A DNA stretch of 64,000 bases from Callipepla californica brunnescens (Eukaryota > Chordata > Aves > Galliformes > Odontophoridae): NCBI GenBank assembly GCA_023055505.1, contig JALIRH010000013.1, positions 7,316,001-7,380,000 on the forward strand. The letters run 5' to 3'. Positions 24,673 through 37,200 of the stretch are shown piece by piece. The notes beneath the pieces were generated by a model. It had not been told where the DNA came from and searched no databases. It was given only the letters and a program-made list of their open reading frames with translations. Numbering within the stretch: the first letter of the stretch is position 1; each line of letters begins with the position of its first letter. The translations under genes were made by a program, and so were the position numbers.

Positions 24673-27600
24673 AGACTGCTCAAAGGAAAAGCTTGCTTCA
24701 GGCAGTGAGAATTAGTTCATTTTAATACCTATAAAAGGATATGACAGTGAAGTCCTCCAACAAGAGTTGACCCTTACCAAGTGCGTGTACTTTATGGTGC
24801 TAAAGAAGTGGCAGGAACTTTTTGGAGATGACATACAGCATTGGTTCGTACTTCTGAAGCAAAATGCAAGTGCTAAAACTTTAAAAATCAAGTTCGCATT
24901 TCCTCCTTTGCTTGACATTTAAAATTTAAGGTCAAGATTAGGAGAAGCAAACCAGAGTGCCTGTATGTAAAATCAGGTAGTACTCTATTGATAAAATGGC
25001 TGGGCTCCACTTAAAAATGGCTGGGAACTATCAGCTGAGGAGGCAAGTACAACCAGCAGAGTCTGTTTTGAGGAGTAGTACCTTCATTAAGCTTTTACTT
25101 ATATTTGTATTCATGGGGGATCCTTGTGATGTTACTGTGGGTTACGAATGTGTTGTAAGGGCCCTGTTGCAGCAAGCATGCCCACTGTCTTTCCTCGATT
25201 TCATCAGCTGCCTCCTGGCTGAGACTGATCAGGCAATGCAAAAGCCACAGGCTGCTTTGGTTGAGAGAGATGCCAGGAAAACTGTGAATCCAAGATTGTA
25301 GGAGACAAGTGATTACCCAGAGCTGTCTCTGAACGAAGGCACCATCCTCACAGGGTTGGCTGGGAGAAAAGGCTGTTTGTAATGAAGAAAATTTGATTAA
25401 CTTTTTCTCTTTAAGAAATGAAGCACTGATGTCAAAGAATTCATTCAAAGTCAGCCTCTCCTGGTGGAGAGGTTTCAGCAGCAGCATTTCTATGGCGAAA
25501 AGGTGCAACTTCCACACCCCTGTGTTATTTCACACACATGTCCTTACATATGATTTAGTTACTGCTGAGCTGAGGCTGCAGTGCTCCAGTGGAAGACAGT
25601 GGCTCAAGTTTGTAGTTTCTACATGATGCAGGACATGATGACAGGCTGCGGGCATTTCTAAAAGCCTTGTTTCACTTTTCAGCTTGGAATCCCCTATCAT
25701 TCTTACACAGCTGTATGAGGAATGAATCAGAACCAAGAGAACTACTTAGAAATAGAAAATGAAGAACATGAAGCCAAAGCTTATCTGCCTTTCTCAAGCA
25801 TACTGTATAGGTAAAATGCATCCATGTACATACGCAAATGTGAACTTGAAATAAATACAGTGCTTCAAGAGCTGGCCTGTTGTGCTAGTGATGCTGGAAA
25901 ATCTGAGGAAAGAATTGTGGTAGGGCTATCTGAACTGATGTGTCTAGTTCTGGCCTCCCTGGGTTTCTGGAGGTTGCTGCTAACAGAAAGCAGCCATGGG
26001 GGCTGGGTGGAGCAGTTCCCACGCTGGCAGGTCAGCCAGAGAAGCGTGCAGATGTGCATGCACATCATCTCCCATCTCTGGGGCTGCTGTCCAGGTGAGC
26101 ATGTGGGCCAGAGGGTCAAGAGGAAATTCTTGCAGCATTTGTTAGAGAGAACCTTTAAATAACTTTCTTTTTTCCTGTTATGCCTTCAGTGTTTAGATGA
26201 TGCAGGAACAAGGTCTCCTGATCCTAAGGTGCCATTTGGTAACATTTCATTAGTCTTAGCTCCAGATGAACTTAACCTTGCAAAGCATTCTGCAGTGCCT
26301 GAGAGTGGTAGGAGAGAAGGAGAGCCTCAGTTGTCCCAAATGTAGTTGTGCAAGGGCATGCAGAACATGGGGGTGAATTCCTTATGACCCCTATAAGCAG
26401 CCTCAATATCATCCCCTTCTTCTCTCTCCCAGTACCTGGAGTGGAGGGAAAATGGGTGTGTGTGTGGGGGGGGGGAACAGCAGATTTGTTAGAGCTGAAC
26501 AGGGAAGGAAGAAATTCCTGAAGGGGCAAGTGCATGCAGGTCTGTGCTAATGTCCATTGAACTGGCTTGGCATTTTAAAAAATGTTTCTTACTTCCATAA
26601 ATTCAGTCATCTGGGGAAACAGATTCTCACCTGTTGTTGGTTCTCACCTGTTGTTTTTTGCCTGTGGAGGGCAAAGGTTGGCTTTATCTGCTCTATCTAC
26701 TCTATCTGCTGCTGAAACACACAGTCCCATGCATCAAGTTTAATTTGGCTAGTGGAATCTCTCCTTGTTGCATGCAAATTGATCCTGAATTGCCAGGTTG
26801 GGTTTAAGAATCCAGCAGTTAATACTGGAATGAATGTGAACTGAAAATATTGGAGCATTTATATTTGCCTCTATAAAATATAATCTTAAATCTCACTGTG
26901 TTATAGACATCTAAAAATCTGTATTAATGGCTGCACCAACCCAGTAGTGAAAGCCATCTAACAATCCTGTTTAGCTCGCTGAAGCTTATGCACTAAAGCA
27001 TATATGTACATTCCTTAACTGGTACTTAGAAAACCATATATTGATTGCTTGCTGAATATAGATGTCAAGCATACGATGAATGTTGGTTTGCAGAAATAAT
27101 ATAAATTCTGTACTTAAGTATTCATCTAGAATAGATGTAAAATTCCAGCTTGTCATTGCCAGTAGTCAAACAAATACTGACAGGTTTACGTGTTCCAGCT
27201 TATCAAGCAGGAGTGTACAGAGAAGTTTAAATAAAAAGCAGGAGGCCATAGCTCCAGGGCTAGGAGTTTAATTCCAACACATGAGATGCAAGTTGCTATT
27301 TTCTTGGAGGATTCAGTACCAGGCCATATTCTTTTCTCAGGTAACTGCTGTGGTGGCTACAGTGGCTTTACGTCAACTTAACACTTGCACTGGAAAGTTT
27401 GATCCCTTGCCTTTGAGATTGAGCAGTGACAATAGTTCTGTGTTACTACAAGAAGTATTTTGCTAGTTTTGAAGAGCATTATCATCTTGGAGTGAAAAAG
27501 TTGATCAGTTGGTCCCACTCAGCTTACAGTTAGAAATAAAAAGCTCCTGAGTATCTTATGCTATGAGGTAATGGTGTAGTATACGTTAAACACGTATTTT

Positions 27601-27689
27601 TTTTATTTAAAAAAAGGCCAATTTTGCTGAAATAGATCCAATTTCTGGCTTGACACCAGACTACCTGAAAATCACATCCTGTGTCTGAG
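24673..27689. other. Intergenic DNA, no gene recognised
   Basis: The longest open frame is a 140-codon minus-strand frame at 25095-25517, which has no recognised domain and overlaps an equally open plus-strand frame. A G10 tract preceded by TG repeats lies at 26457-26475. A small tandem repeat of TTCTCACCTGTTGTT lies at about 26624-26655. Confidence 0.5.
26457..26475. repeat. (TG)n followed by G10 tract
   Basis: Short GT repeat merging into a ten-base G run at 26466-26475. Confidence 0.85.
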
Positions 27690-27775
27690 AGCATTCAAAC
27701 ATTTCTTGAGCTCTTGCAGCTTGGTGCTGTGACCACTGCCCTGGGAAGCTTGTTCCAGGGCTCTTCTCTGCTTTC
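27690..27775 (-). mobile_element. Diverged CR1 fragment, antisense
   Basis: The phrases CTTGCAGCTTGGTGCTGTGA, CCACTGCCCTGGGAAGC and TTGTTCCAGGG correspond to the antisense CR1 3' region (typically GTGACCAC..CCCTGGGGAGCC..TTCCAG). It is older and more diverged than the 24-kb copy, and its limits are approximate. Confidence 0.5.
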
Positions 27776-29260
27776 AAATCTCATAGATCCTTGCTAGGAG
27801 CCTGCACTTGAGAAGATAGCTTTTGTCTTTTTATCTCTCTTAATGAGACCTGAATCAAAAACTCATGGAGTGCAATTCAGAGACTTGATTAACAATCAGC
27901 CTTGCTTATCAGCTTGACTACATGGACTCAAACAGAACATTCCAAAGATATTTTCATAGCCCAGCATGACTCAGTGCATTGAAGTCCCACACTATGTCAG
28001 AATCTCAAAGCTAACTGATGGAAAAAATCCTCTGTCTTGGAAGGAGAGCCATTTCAGAAGCTGCTAGGATCAGGAAACGTTCCAGAATTGGTTTAGTTTG
28101 CCTCTGGGAAGGCTTTAGTACCTGTGGCTAGGGAATACATCAGTAGTAGCAACAGCTGGTTTCTCTAAGATTTAACTCTGTGTTTGTTGTGCTTGAAAGG
28201 ATAAATAAATAGCTCCTCCTACTCACTTTGCATCCATCTTTCATGAACTAAATAGCTGATATGAAAGGAATTCAAATGTGTCAAAAATTCACTCTCACCA
28301 GTCTAAAATTGGAAGCAGAAAGGCAACAAAGCCACCCTGTAGTACACCACGAGCACAGAGGCTGCTATGTGGTCATGCTGGCTAGCTGTCAGTGTCCATA
28401 CATTGCCTTTCCTGCCACACAAGAGCTTACATGCTGGCACATTATTCAGATTTATCACCCTCAGATAAACAGTAAGTGTTTGAATCAGACCTCTATCTCC
28501 CCAAAATTCAGGTACCACACCTGCTCAGCCTGGTAATGCAGAGAGAACAAACCCCAAAATAAATACATCGATATGTCAGCATGTGGAGATTGGGGCTTTT
28601 TGAGAAGCATTTAAAACTTAACCTAGTAATTGCATCAGCAGGTGAAGTACCATTGGTGCTTGTTCCAAGAAATGATCAGGTGTGCCATCTGGGATCATGT
28701 CTTCTCATGGGGGCCTTAAGCACATTCAGTGGCAAAGACTACTTTTTTTATTCTAACTAAATGTTGCCTAATTTGGCAGCATTTAATTTTGAGTTATATA
28801 GTAGGATCGAGACCCCTTTGTTCTTACAAGGAAAGTTACTGCTCTGGTGTGCTGATAAATAAGAGAATGTGTGGACAGAGGGGGACACAAAACTTACAGT
28901 ACAGCTAAGTGATGCTAGTCAAGTCATTAGTTTAAGTACTCTGGGATCACAGGCAGAAATTGGTATCCCAGTTTTTTCTCTCTGACACGAGACCATTCTT
29001 TCTCTATGGACAGAAGCTAGCAGTGCAAGGCTATGCTGTGCTTTGTCTAATGCTTAAGAAGAACAGCCAACACAATGGATTTTTTTACCTACAAGAACTT
29101 GGATCAGATGGAGCTCCCCATCACACTGATGTAAAAATTACTCTGAGGTGATTGTGGCATCTTTTCCATGTAGACTGTGGATACAATGACTAACGGTTTA
29201 AACATTTGGCCTCAAGAAAGCTAAATAACAAAAACAGGGATTGTTCTGCTTGGATGAAGT
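27776..29260. other. Intergenic DNA, no gene recognised
   Basis: Single-copy-looking sequence. The overlapping frames at 28261-28536 (+) and 28303-28518 (-) are mutual shadows without family features. Confidence 0.5.
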
Positions 29261-29572
29261 CCATCCCAGAACCTGAAAGTAAGGTATTGTACGTAAGAGT
29301 TGTTTGTTTGTTTGTTTGTTTCAGAACAGAAGGTAATTTTGAAAACAAACAAAAGCAACTGAAGTCCCCCATGAATTCTGAGTCCTCAAAGTTCATAATG
29401 CTGATGTTGCTCCAGCAGGTGTTTCATTGTCTTATGATGTCTCTTTGGAGCTGTGTGTTTCTTTTATTTTATTAAAATTTCCTCATTTATTAGATGTTGG
29501 GGTAGGCCCCGGGGAATCACGAGATCCCCACATCACAGGGAACTGGTTTTCAGAAGGGATAATGGCTATTTG
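29261..29572 (+). repeat. Direct repeat, left copy (312 bp)
   Basis: This block is repeated in the same orientation at 30887-31206. By eye the copies differ at four bases plus one 8-bp change in the (AAAC)n part, so they are about 99 percent identical. The block contains an inverted (GTTT)n...(AAAC)n hairpin near its left end and the phrase TTGGGGTAGGCCCC near its right end. The ends are not TG...CA and no primer-binding site follows, so long terminal repeats are not supported. Confidence 0.95.
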
Positions 29573-30886
29573 CCATTATAATGCAGAAGACAACAGTGCC
29601 TCTGCACAGTATATGGTAACTACTCTTGCACCTAGCTGAGTCTGAAGTAAAAATGGGCCAAAGAAAGAAGTGGCAGGAGAAGTTCAAACTGTTCCAGTGG
29701 AGGAAGAAGGAAGAGAAGGGCTGAGAGTGGCCCTGTCATTTCCCATCCCTTGGGAGACATGTTCTTCAACAGCTTTACAGGCACTTTTTTCTAATGGCTT
29801 ATGGTTCTGTAAAGTATTTGTATAAAAGTTACCTGTGAAGAGCATCAAATCTGGGACTTACAATGGATGTATAGTAGTATTCTCTTAATACTGAAATTGC
29901 ACCTGCCATCTGGATGCTGCAGGTGTGTGCAGCGTAAGCTTTGTAAGAGATTGCAGCATTCAGTTCTATGCCAAAGTAAAAGCTGTGTTCACCCCACAGC
30001 CAGGTGTGTCTGAAGGAACACAAGCTAAAGGCTTTAGCATGCAAATCCAAACCTAAAGGAAACCAGATACCATCAACTTTCATGCACTGTCGTCAGGCTT
30101 TATGTAACTAACTGTTCCAGAAAGGAATGGAAAAATACAATTGTTTGCAGAAGTACTTCAACACATCTTAGAGTGTGTTGGTTTCTCCCCAAGCTTAACA
30201 GCAATGTCTGCATCTTCAGTAAAGAGTCACTCTGGCAAATAACTTTAATGCTCTCAGTCAGGGACGGGTGAGGCTATGACACACATTGTGCTCTCTAGAG
30301 GAAGGAAGTAAATTTTCAGCCCCTGGAGCCCATTAATTTCAAAATTCCAGATGGCTTTTACTTATCTCACTTGGCTTTGCTTTGCTCCAAGGCTATTTTA
30401 AGTCACTCTAGCTTCGAGGAAAAAAATTCAGAGATTACACCCAATGAATTCTGATAGAATAGTTCTACCTGTTGCATGGGTGGGTGGATTCTTCAGGACT
30501 ATAACATCTTGCACTCATTACAAGGACATGAGATACAAGAAGATATCATAGACACAATGTTTGTCTTAGCTACGTGGTGACTAGGCAGAATGCTAGCATA
30601 GCTAGAAGGCCCTTTTAGTTTAGTTGCATTTAGTCTTACTAGCTAACATTTCAATGAAGTAAATTTAGAAAATTCTTTTTTGGAAAACTCCATTAATAGA
30701 TTTTGTCAAGTCTTCGATTGCAAGGCCTCAGACAGGATAGTTTAGAAACTTAAATGAAGAAGCCCTTTGTAAAATATTGAAAGCTGTGCTTTCCTCCTGA
30801 ACCTTGGCTCTAACTCAACAGGTTCAGCAGGCTTTAGGACATGACCTTCCTTACTCTGACTACCTTGCATTACACTGTATGAAATC
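29573..30886. other. 1.3-kb spacer between the direct repeats
   Basis: Unique-looking sequence with no recognised coding potential or retroviral motifs. It includes a short purine-rich patch near 29690-29720. Confidence 0.6.
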
Positions 30887-31206
30887 CCATCCCAGAACCT
30901 GAAAGTAAGGTATTGTACGTAAGAGTTGTTTGTTTGTTTGTTTGTTTCAGAACAGAAGGTAATTTTGAAAACAAACAAACAAACAAAAGCAACTGAAGTC
31001 CCCCATGAATTCTGAGTCCTCAAAGTTCATAATGCTGATGTTGCTCCAGCAGGTGTCTCATTGTCTTATGATGTCTCTTTGGAGCTGTGTGTTTCTTTTA
31101 TTTTATTAAAATTTCCTCATTTATTAGATGTTGGGGTAGGCCCCAAGGAATCACGAGATCCCCACATCACAGGGAACTGGTTTTCAGAAGGCATAATGGC
31201 TATTTG
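30887..31206 (+). repeat. Direct repeat, right copy (320 bp)
   Basis: Second copy of the 29261-29572 block. It has two additional AAAC units (the full 8-bp length difference) and substitutions at T/C in the GTGTTTCATT region, GG/AA in the CCCCGGGG region, and G/C in AGAAGGGAT. A further AAAC-rich tract follows at 31225-31262. Confidence 0.95.
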
Positions 31207-31224
31207 GAGAGTTAGACTTTTTGT

Positions 31225-31262
31225 AACAAAAACAACAAAAACAAACAAACAAACAAAAGAAA
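31225..31262. repeat. (AAAC)n simple repeat
   Basis: Irregular AAAAC/AAAC run directly after the right direct-repeat copy. Confidence 0.85.
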
Positions 31263-34200
31263 ACCCAATTTCAAACATAATATTTTGAATTAAAAGGATC
31301 TTTCTCCTCAAGCCCACATCTAACCTTTCTGCTGTCTGCTGACAGAAGATGAGATTTGGGTTTTTGGACTGATTCAGCAAAAAAGATGTTTCTAAACCTA
31401 TGATCTTGTTTCTATTTCTTTTCACAAAAGTTTTAGAAGAAAGTCAGTAGAAAACTTTTGAAAGCACAAACTCCTCTATCAGTCAGATCTGTGGTGCCTG
31501 TTGGTCTGTAGTGTGTAAAGCTGTGGGATGAGCAGGCTTTAAAGCTTCAGTATTAGAGGGGCAGAATTTATTTGAGTGAAGACTAAGGAAAAGAAATGAT
31601 CAGGCTTGAACTCAAGCTACTTAATATCGGTTTAATATTCTTAGTTTTCCCCTTTTTTTTTGTTTTAATTTTTGATTTTTTTTTCTATTCAGGAAGAGGT
31701 AACAAGCAGAACTGTAGCAATGAGGGAAGTGGGATCAGTTATCTGTTCAGAATTCTTGGCTTTCATCTCTCAACATTTTCTTATTTTCCTTAATGTTTCT
31801 GTGTATCAAGAATGGCCATCATCTGCCAGATCTTCCTTTTGAGCTGCCAGACATTAATCTCAGGTCTGGATCACACTGACTCGTGAAGGAGATAAAGGAG
31901 GATGAGATTATCACATTGGAATCACTGGGCTGAGCAGTGCCCTGGAGGGAGCAGAGCGTCAGAAGGACGCTGACGTGGCAGTTGTTAAGGAGACCTCGTG
32001 GAGCAACACAGAGAATGCAGGTTAAGTTAAATGTGCAAACACAGCCCCAGCACTTGGACGCAGTGGTTCTGGGGGTTTGGCAAGGTGCAGGATGTTCCTG
32101 TGTATTGTTCAGGTTGGGCAAAGCTCCTGGAAGCCAATTCTCAGAAATGCTTCTGTGTTTTTATTTTACTCCCCTTTGCTCCATGCTCCCACAAACTGTT
32201 GATAGCACTTCATAGTACTTTATATGCCATCTTAAAATAGCAAGGGAAATCCTTTATCTGGAAGTTGTTGCTCTGAAGCCCTACTCGTGTTGATTTGAAG
32301 TGGGAGCTCTCCCAGAGGTGCACGGCACTACTTTTCCCTCACTGGCTGCATCTGGAGATGCCTCTGACTGACCACTGTGCTGCAGCAGTTCTGTCCTGTC
32401 CTCACACATGCAGTGTTGCCCCATGCTGCATCCAAGAGCAAGGTGACAGCTCTATAGGACTTGTAGGAGCTAAGTGAGGCTTTGATTTTGATCAATGTGT
32501 GGACGATTGATGGTTTCTTTTTCAACCATACATGAGGAAAGCAATGGGGAGATCAGGAAGGCAACAGTCTTGCTTGTCAGTCCCAAATATTATCAAAATG
32601 TTGTCTGAGGTATATGACACTTGGTCTTCTGTTTACCAGCTGCTTTGTGTATGTTTCTCTAATTAATGCCCTAAACATAGGAAGTACTATGTGTGATTAT
32701 TGCTAAAATTGTACCCATTTACCTTTTGAGTGGGTGTCTGAGTGTGCCTGGAATTAAGCTTGCAGCATGGAGTGACTGTGCTGGGTACAGGAAGAAGCGA
32801 GACTTGCATGTCAGAAAAAAAAAGTCCTCCGAGGATCCTGAATTACAGTTTACAGAAAGATATTTTGTTCTCTAGAGATGGAAGCTAAGGCAGGGCTGCT
32901 GCTTTCCTGGCTCCTTGCCTCTGGGGCACACACTGTTGTGTCCTATGGCAGAAGACACCCAGTTGCTCTTATATTTGCTAGAGGTGCACCAGCTGAGGGT
33001 TGCTGGGTGCCTTTTCTTGGTGACTGCATACACACGGGCTGTAAACCTTCCATCACAGGAACGTTCACCATTCGTTGCTGAGACTGGGATGTGCCAAAAA
33101 TCCTTCGGCCCTGGCAGAGCCCTGCAAGGAAAATACTGTTATCCACTGTCGGATCTTAGAATACAGGTTCAAATTCCTGAATTGCATTCATCATCTTCTC
33201 CCTGAAACACATCTGGTTTAACTGCTCCTATGTCTGTTATGGATCTGTATTTCTTCCTGCAGTGCTCCATTAGCTATGTAGCCGTGTATGTGTCAGTAAC
33301 AAGCCATTGGTCACAGGTCAGCATTCACTTCAGCAACATCAGTTAGGGCTGACAGAATGAGTGACAGTTTTGACAAATTGCTGTGAATGAAGAGAACAAA
33401 TTAAACATTTTAAAAATAAAAGGAAATGGGATGAAATATCTGTTAAAAAGGGTTAATAGAAATAGATGTTTTGGATCAATGCTTCCCTTCCAGTAATGTT
33501 GCTGTTTGTCTATGTGATCAGGACTATGTTTATATAGACCACTACATGTGTTGCAATTTGTTTTTTCATTTGCTTTTTTTGTTGAAGTGATGAGTATGAC
33601 TGCACTTTAAAGTTGAATGAAGTGATAGAAAGATTTACCTTTGCAGAAGGCAGGAGATTTGCTATTACTTGTGAAATTTGCTAATATCGTCTATCAAAAA
33701 ACTTCATCAAATAGTACTGCAGAGGGCAAAATCATTTTATGCCACGTGCCATTCACTTTTGGCAAAAGGAAATGAAATGCTTTGGTGATTATAAAGCCAG
33801 CAGAGCAGCAGTATTGTGATAGAACTTAAAGCACTGTAACTCGAACCTGTTCTTTTCCTTTCTTTGTCTAGTTTTTCTGCCTTCCAGTCCAAGTGGACTG
33901 TAAATGCTTGGAGTTATTTGTCAGTGAGGTCATCACCAGAATGGCTGCTTCATGGACTTGGTTCCTAATGAGATTATTAGGCCTATGTTTACTCTGTGGG
34001 CTCTGAATAGCCGACATAAACTTAGACGCTATTTTGCTGCCAAGATTGTGTCTGAAACTCATTTTCTTTTCCAAGTCTTAAATTTAATATATCAGAGCTC
34101 CCAGAAAGTAGCAGGGATATTTGCACTGTACAAATCTTCATTATGCACAGGGGAAAAATAATCTTGACCAAGTTCCAGCTGAGTCGATGGATGCTTTATA

Positions 34201-37200
34201 CTGACCAGACAAATAAAACACAACCCAAAATTCAACGTGAGAAGTCAGCTTGGTGGGAATTTCTTTCTTTTACTGAATTTTCCTGGGACCTTGTTCTAAA
34301 TGTGCTAATTTTGCTTAGAGGAACAACTGTTTTTACCAATGGGGTGAAGCCTTCTGTGCACAGGGTTATACTGGAGTTGCGACACAGATGATGCAGTGGA
34401 GCACGCTGGTGCTTAAAAAGATCTCACAGTGACACTCCAGCAGTTTAGATGGGGAAACGATGACAGATTCTGTCTCCAGTTACTGTGGGCTTTGTACACC
34501 AGGTTGTGACATATCATAAGTAGGGAAACAAATGAAATCCACTTCAAACTCCGTGTAGGAACTAAAAAGTTGTATTCACATTTGTAATGTAGAGATAAAG
34601 GGCAGTTTTCTTTTTTTCTAGTTACGTAAGAATTCAGCTGTATTTGCCTAAAAGAAAAGAGGTTAAATGGGACAAATGTCCCACGTGGTTTGGTTATTGG
34701 AATGAGTGTTGCTATTAAAAAGTAAAATTACAGTGACGTGTAGGGAACACAGGAGGGACAGCCAGCGAGACGTGTTTACAAGTGACCTAAATATTTTCAA
34801 ATACTACAAAGAAAGGTGATAGATGTGAGGAAAATCTGTTCCAAAGCAGAAATGTCCAGTGATGGCATGCTCTGGATCACTGATGTTATTCACAGAACTG
34901 AGTGAATCTGTCTGAAACGGATTTCTTCAGTTCCAGTTGTAAATCTGAGGAGTAATTGTCAGCGTCAGCATCAGTAGCAGAAGCCATGGGGAAGTTGACA
35001 AGCACAAGATCAAAGAGTTTTCATGCCTTAAAATCTTTACATCGACACTTAATTGAGTCTAACAGCAAAGTTTCAGTATTTCTCATCCTTTACTTCTCTA
35101 TTAATATTATATCCCAGCTTTTAAAGATGACATGGTCCAATCTGTTACGTGGCAGAATTTTGAAAGAAGCTGCCTTGTCCGAAAGCATAGTGCATACAAA
35201 ATACTTCCCTTTAGATGTGCAATGAAGTGATTGAGTTGAAACTTTACACATATTAAAAAAAATCAGTAAAATAGGGCAAGTAAGTTTACTCCTCTTTTTC
35301 AATGCTGTATCGTAGAGTATTCAAGATTTTAGTATCTTTTCCTCAGAAAATACAGCAGGTGTGTTTTGTTTGCCTTCTGCAGGTCTTTTTTGATGATTTT
35401 TTCTCTTATGTCATTAAAGACAGCTAAAAACAAGCTGTCCCATCAGCAGGCTTTCACCTAATAAGCTGCATATCGTTGCAATTCAATAAACCAAGAACCA
35501 AACCTTCTGGTAAAGAAGTATGGCCATTTTTCTGGCCTTTGAAGGTGAGTGCCTCATGCATACAACTAGTGTTTACTCTAAATGGATCCAACTTAATATT
35601 TTACTGATTTTTATCATTTCCACATATTTTCTCAGCTCTGTAATACCCACGAACCAGTGATGATGGAATTAAATGATTTTGCAAATGTTTACACATTCAT
35701 CTGTGTGGCAGATAAACATGCTGAAATCTGAAGTGTCATTATTACGTTTTGAGTTACTCTGTAAGTAAATTGTGTTCCCCCAAAAATATAAATATTGAAG
35801 CTGTGTAAAAATTTCATCAAATGTCTTTACTATCCCTTTCATCTTTCATTTAAACAGAGTTCTAACAAGCATTCCATACAGGCATGCCTGATAAACTTCT
35901 TTTACATGTCTGGAAAGTGCCTTTCTTTCAATTTCATACTGTGATTGTTTCATTTATTTATGTCACTTTTTGAAACTTAGATTTTAAAATAAAAATGCAG
36001 CACTGAGAAGAAGTTCTTCCTTTTACTGGACTTCTCCTTTATCTGTAAAGTATTTTATACTCATTTCAGGGTAAGTGTATAACCATGATGGAAAAACAGG
36101 ATTTTCCTCTATAGCCATATCATCCTATGCCGATAATTCTAGTTTAGAGCTGTTACTTTCTATATATAGGAAATATTTTGTCCAACCCATTTCCAGTAGT
36201 CTTCTTGCAACAGATTTTTCATGTTGGTAATCTATACTTCATGGTGACATCTTGATGATGATCCCTATTGCTAAACAAATCTACACCAATGGTGAAAGGA
36301 ATTAACTAGCTGCAGGAATATCTGAGACTTAGCTGGTCACCTGCTGACAGCCAGTTACAGCAGCGGAGGCAAATGGAGGAAGATGTGGATCCGAATGGGC
36401 TCTGCAGTGGCTCTTGGTCCTGTTTGTTTCACTTTGGAACAGCAGTCCTGCTGATGTGTGGTGTCACCTTCTGTGTCTTCAGCTTGGAGCTCTTTTTAAC
36501 TCAAAGATCTTTCGGTGGTTCAGTGCTTCTATTGGAACCCTCAGGCGTGTTAACTTCCTTTCATATCAGAGGTGACGGTTCGGTTTGCACCTCTGGCAAA
36601 GGCCAGAGTTATACCTGTGTCATGGATGGACTCTCCCTGCCCTCCTAAACTTGTCTGTGCTTGCTGCTGGTGGTGGTTTGCTTGTTTGTCTTTAATGTGA
36701 ATATAGGTTATGTATGAAACACATTTACTTGCTTGAAACATAAGGACAGATCAGAAGAAAATGTTTTTTTGTATTAGTAATAACCAGGAATATGTCCCAT
36801 CTCTCTAAAACAACAACTAAGACCCAGCTCAACCTGAAGGAAATAATGGGAAATGATGAGATAACAAACATCTGAAGTGTGGGAATATAAACAACAGCAA
36901 ATACATTTCCATGAAGTGCAGCCATACAGGGGTTCCTCTCAGATTTCAGGCACTTCAGAAACAAAGGGAGGATCTTGAATCTCTATTGGGATTTGTACTG
37001 TTCTTTGCCAGACATTTTTCATGTATTTTGTCATTACTTGTATATGATTTCTAGCCTTTCTTTTCCTCTAAAGCAGATCAAGTAAGTGTCCAGTGTCATT
37101 TCATCTGAACTTTCTAAACCCCAAAATACATGGCAGGCCACTAGAGTAATGAAATGCTCTTCCATTATTTGAATATATACAAGGCAGACACAGACAGAGA

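Noticed and set aside
25095..25517. 140-codon minus-strand frame
   Set aside because: No recognised domain, no splice context, and the opposite strand is equally open; consistent with chance in this composition.
29261..31206. Direct repeats interpreted as LTRs of an endogenous retrovirus
   Set aside because: The copies do not begin TG and end CA, no primer-binding site or polypurine tract was seen, and the 1.3-kb interior has no gag/pol-like frame.
32878..33081. Frame starting with a signal-peptide-like sequence (MEAKAGLLLSWLLASG)
   Set aside because: Only 67 codons, no mature domain, no cysteine pattern or splice sites that would make a secreted protein; hydrophobic starts occur by chance.
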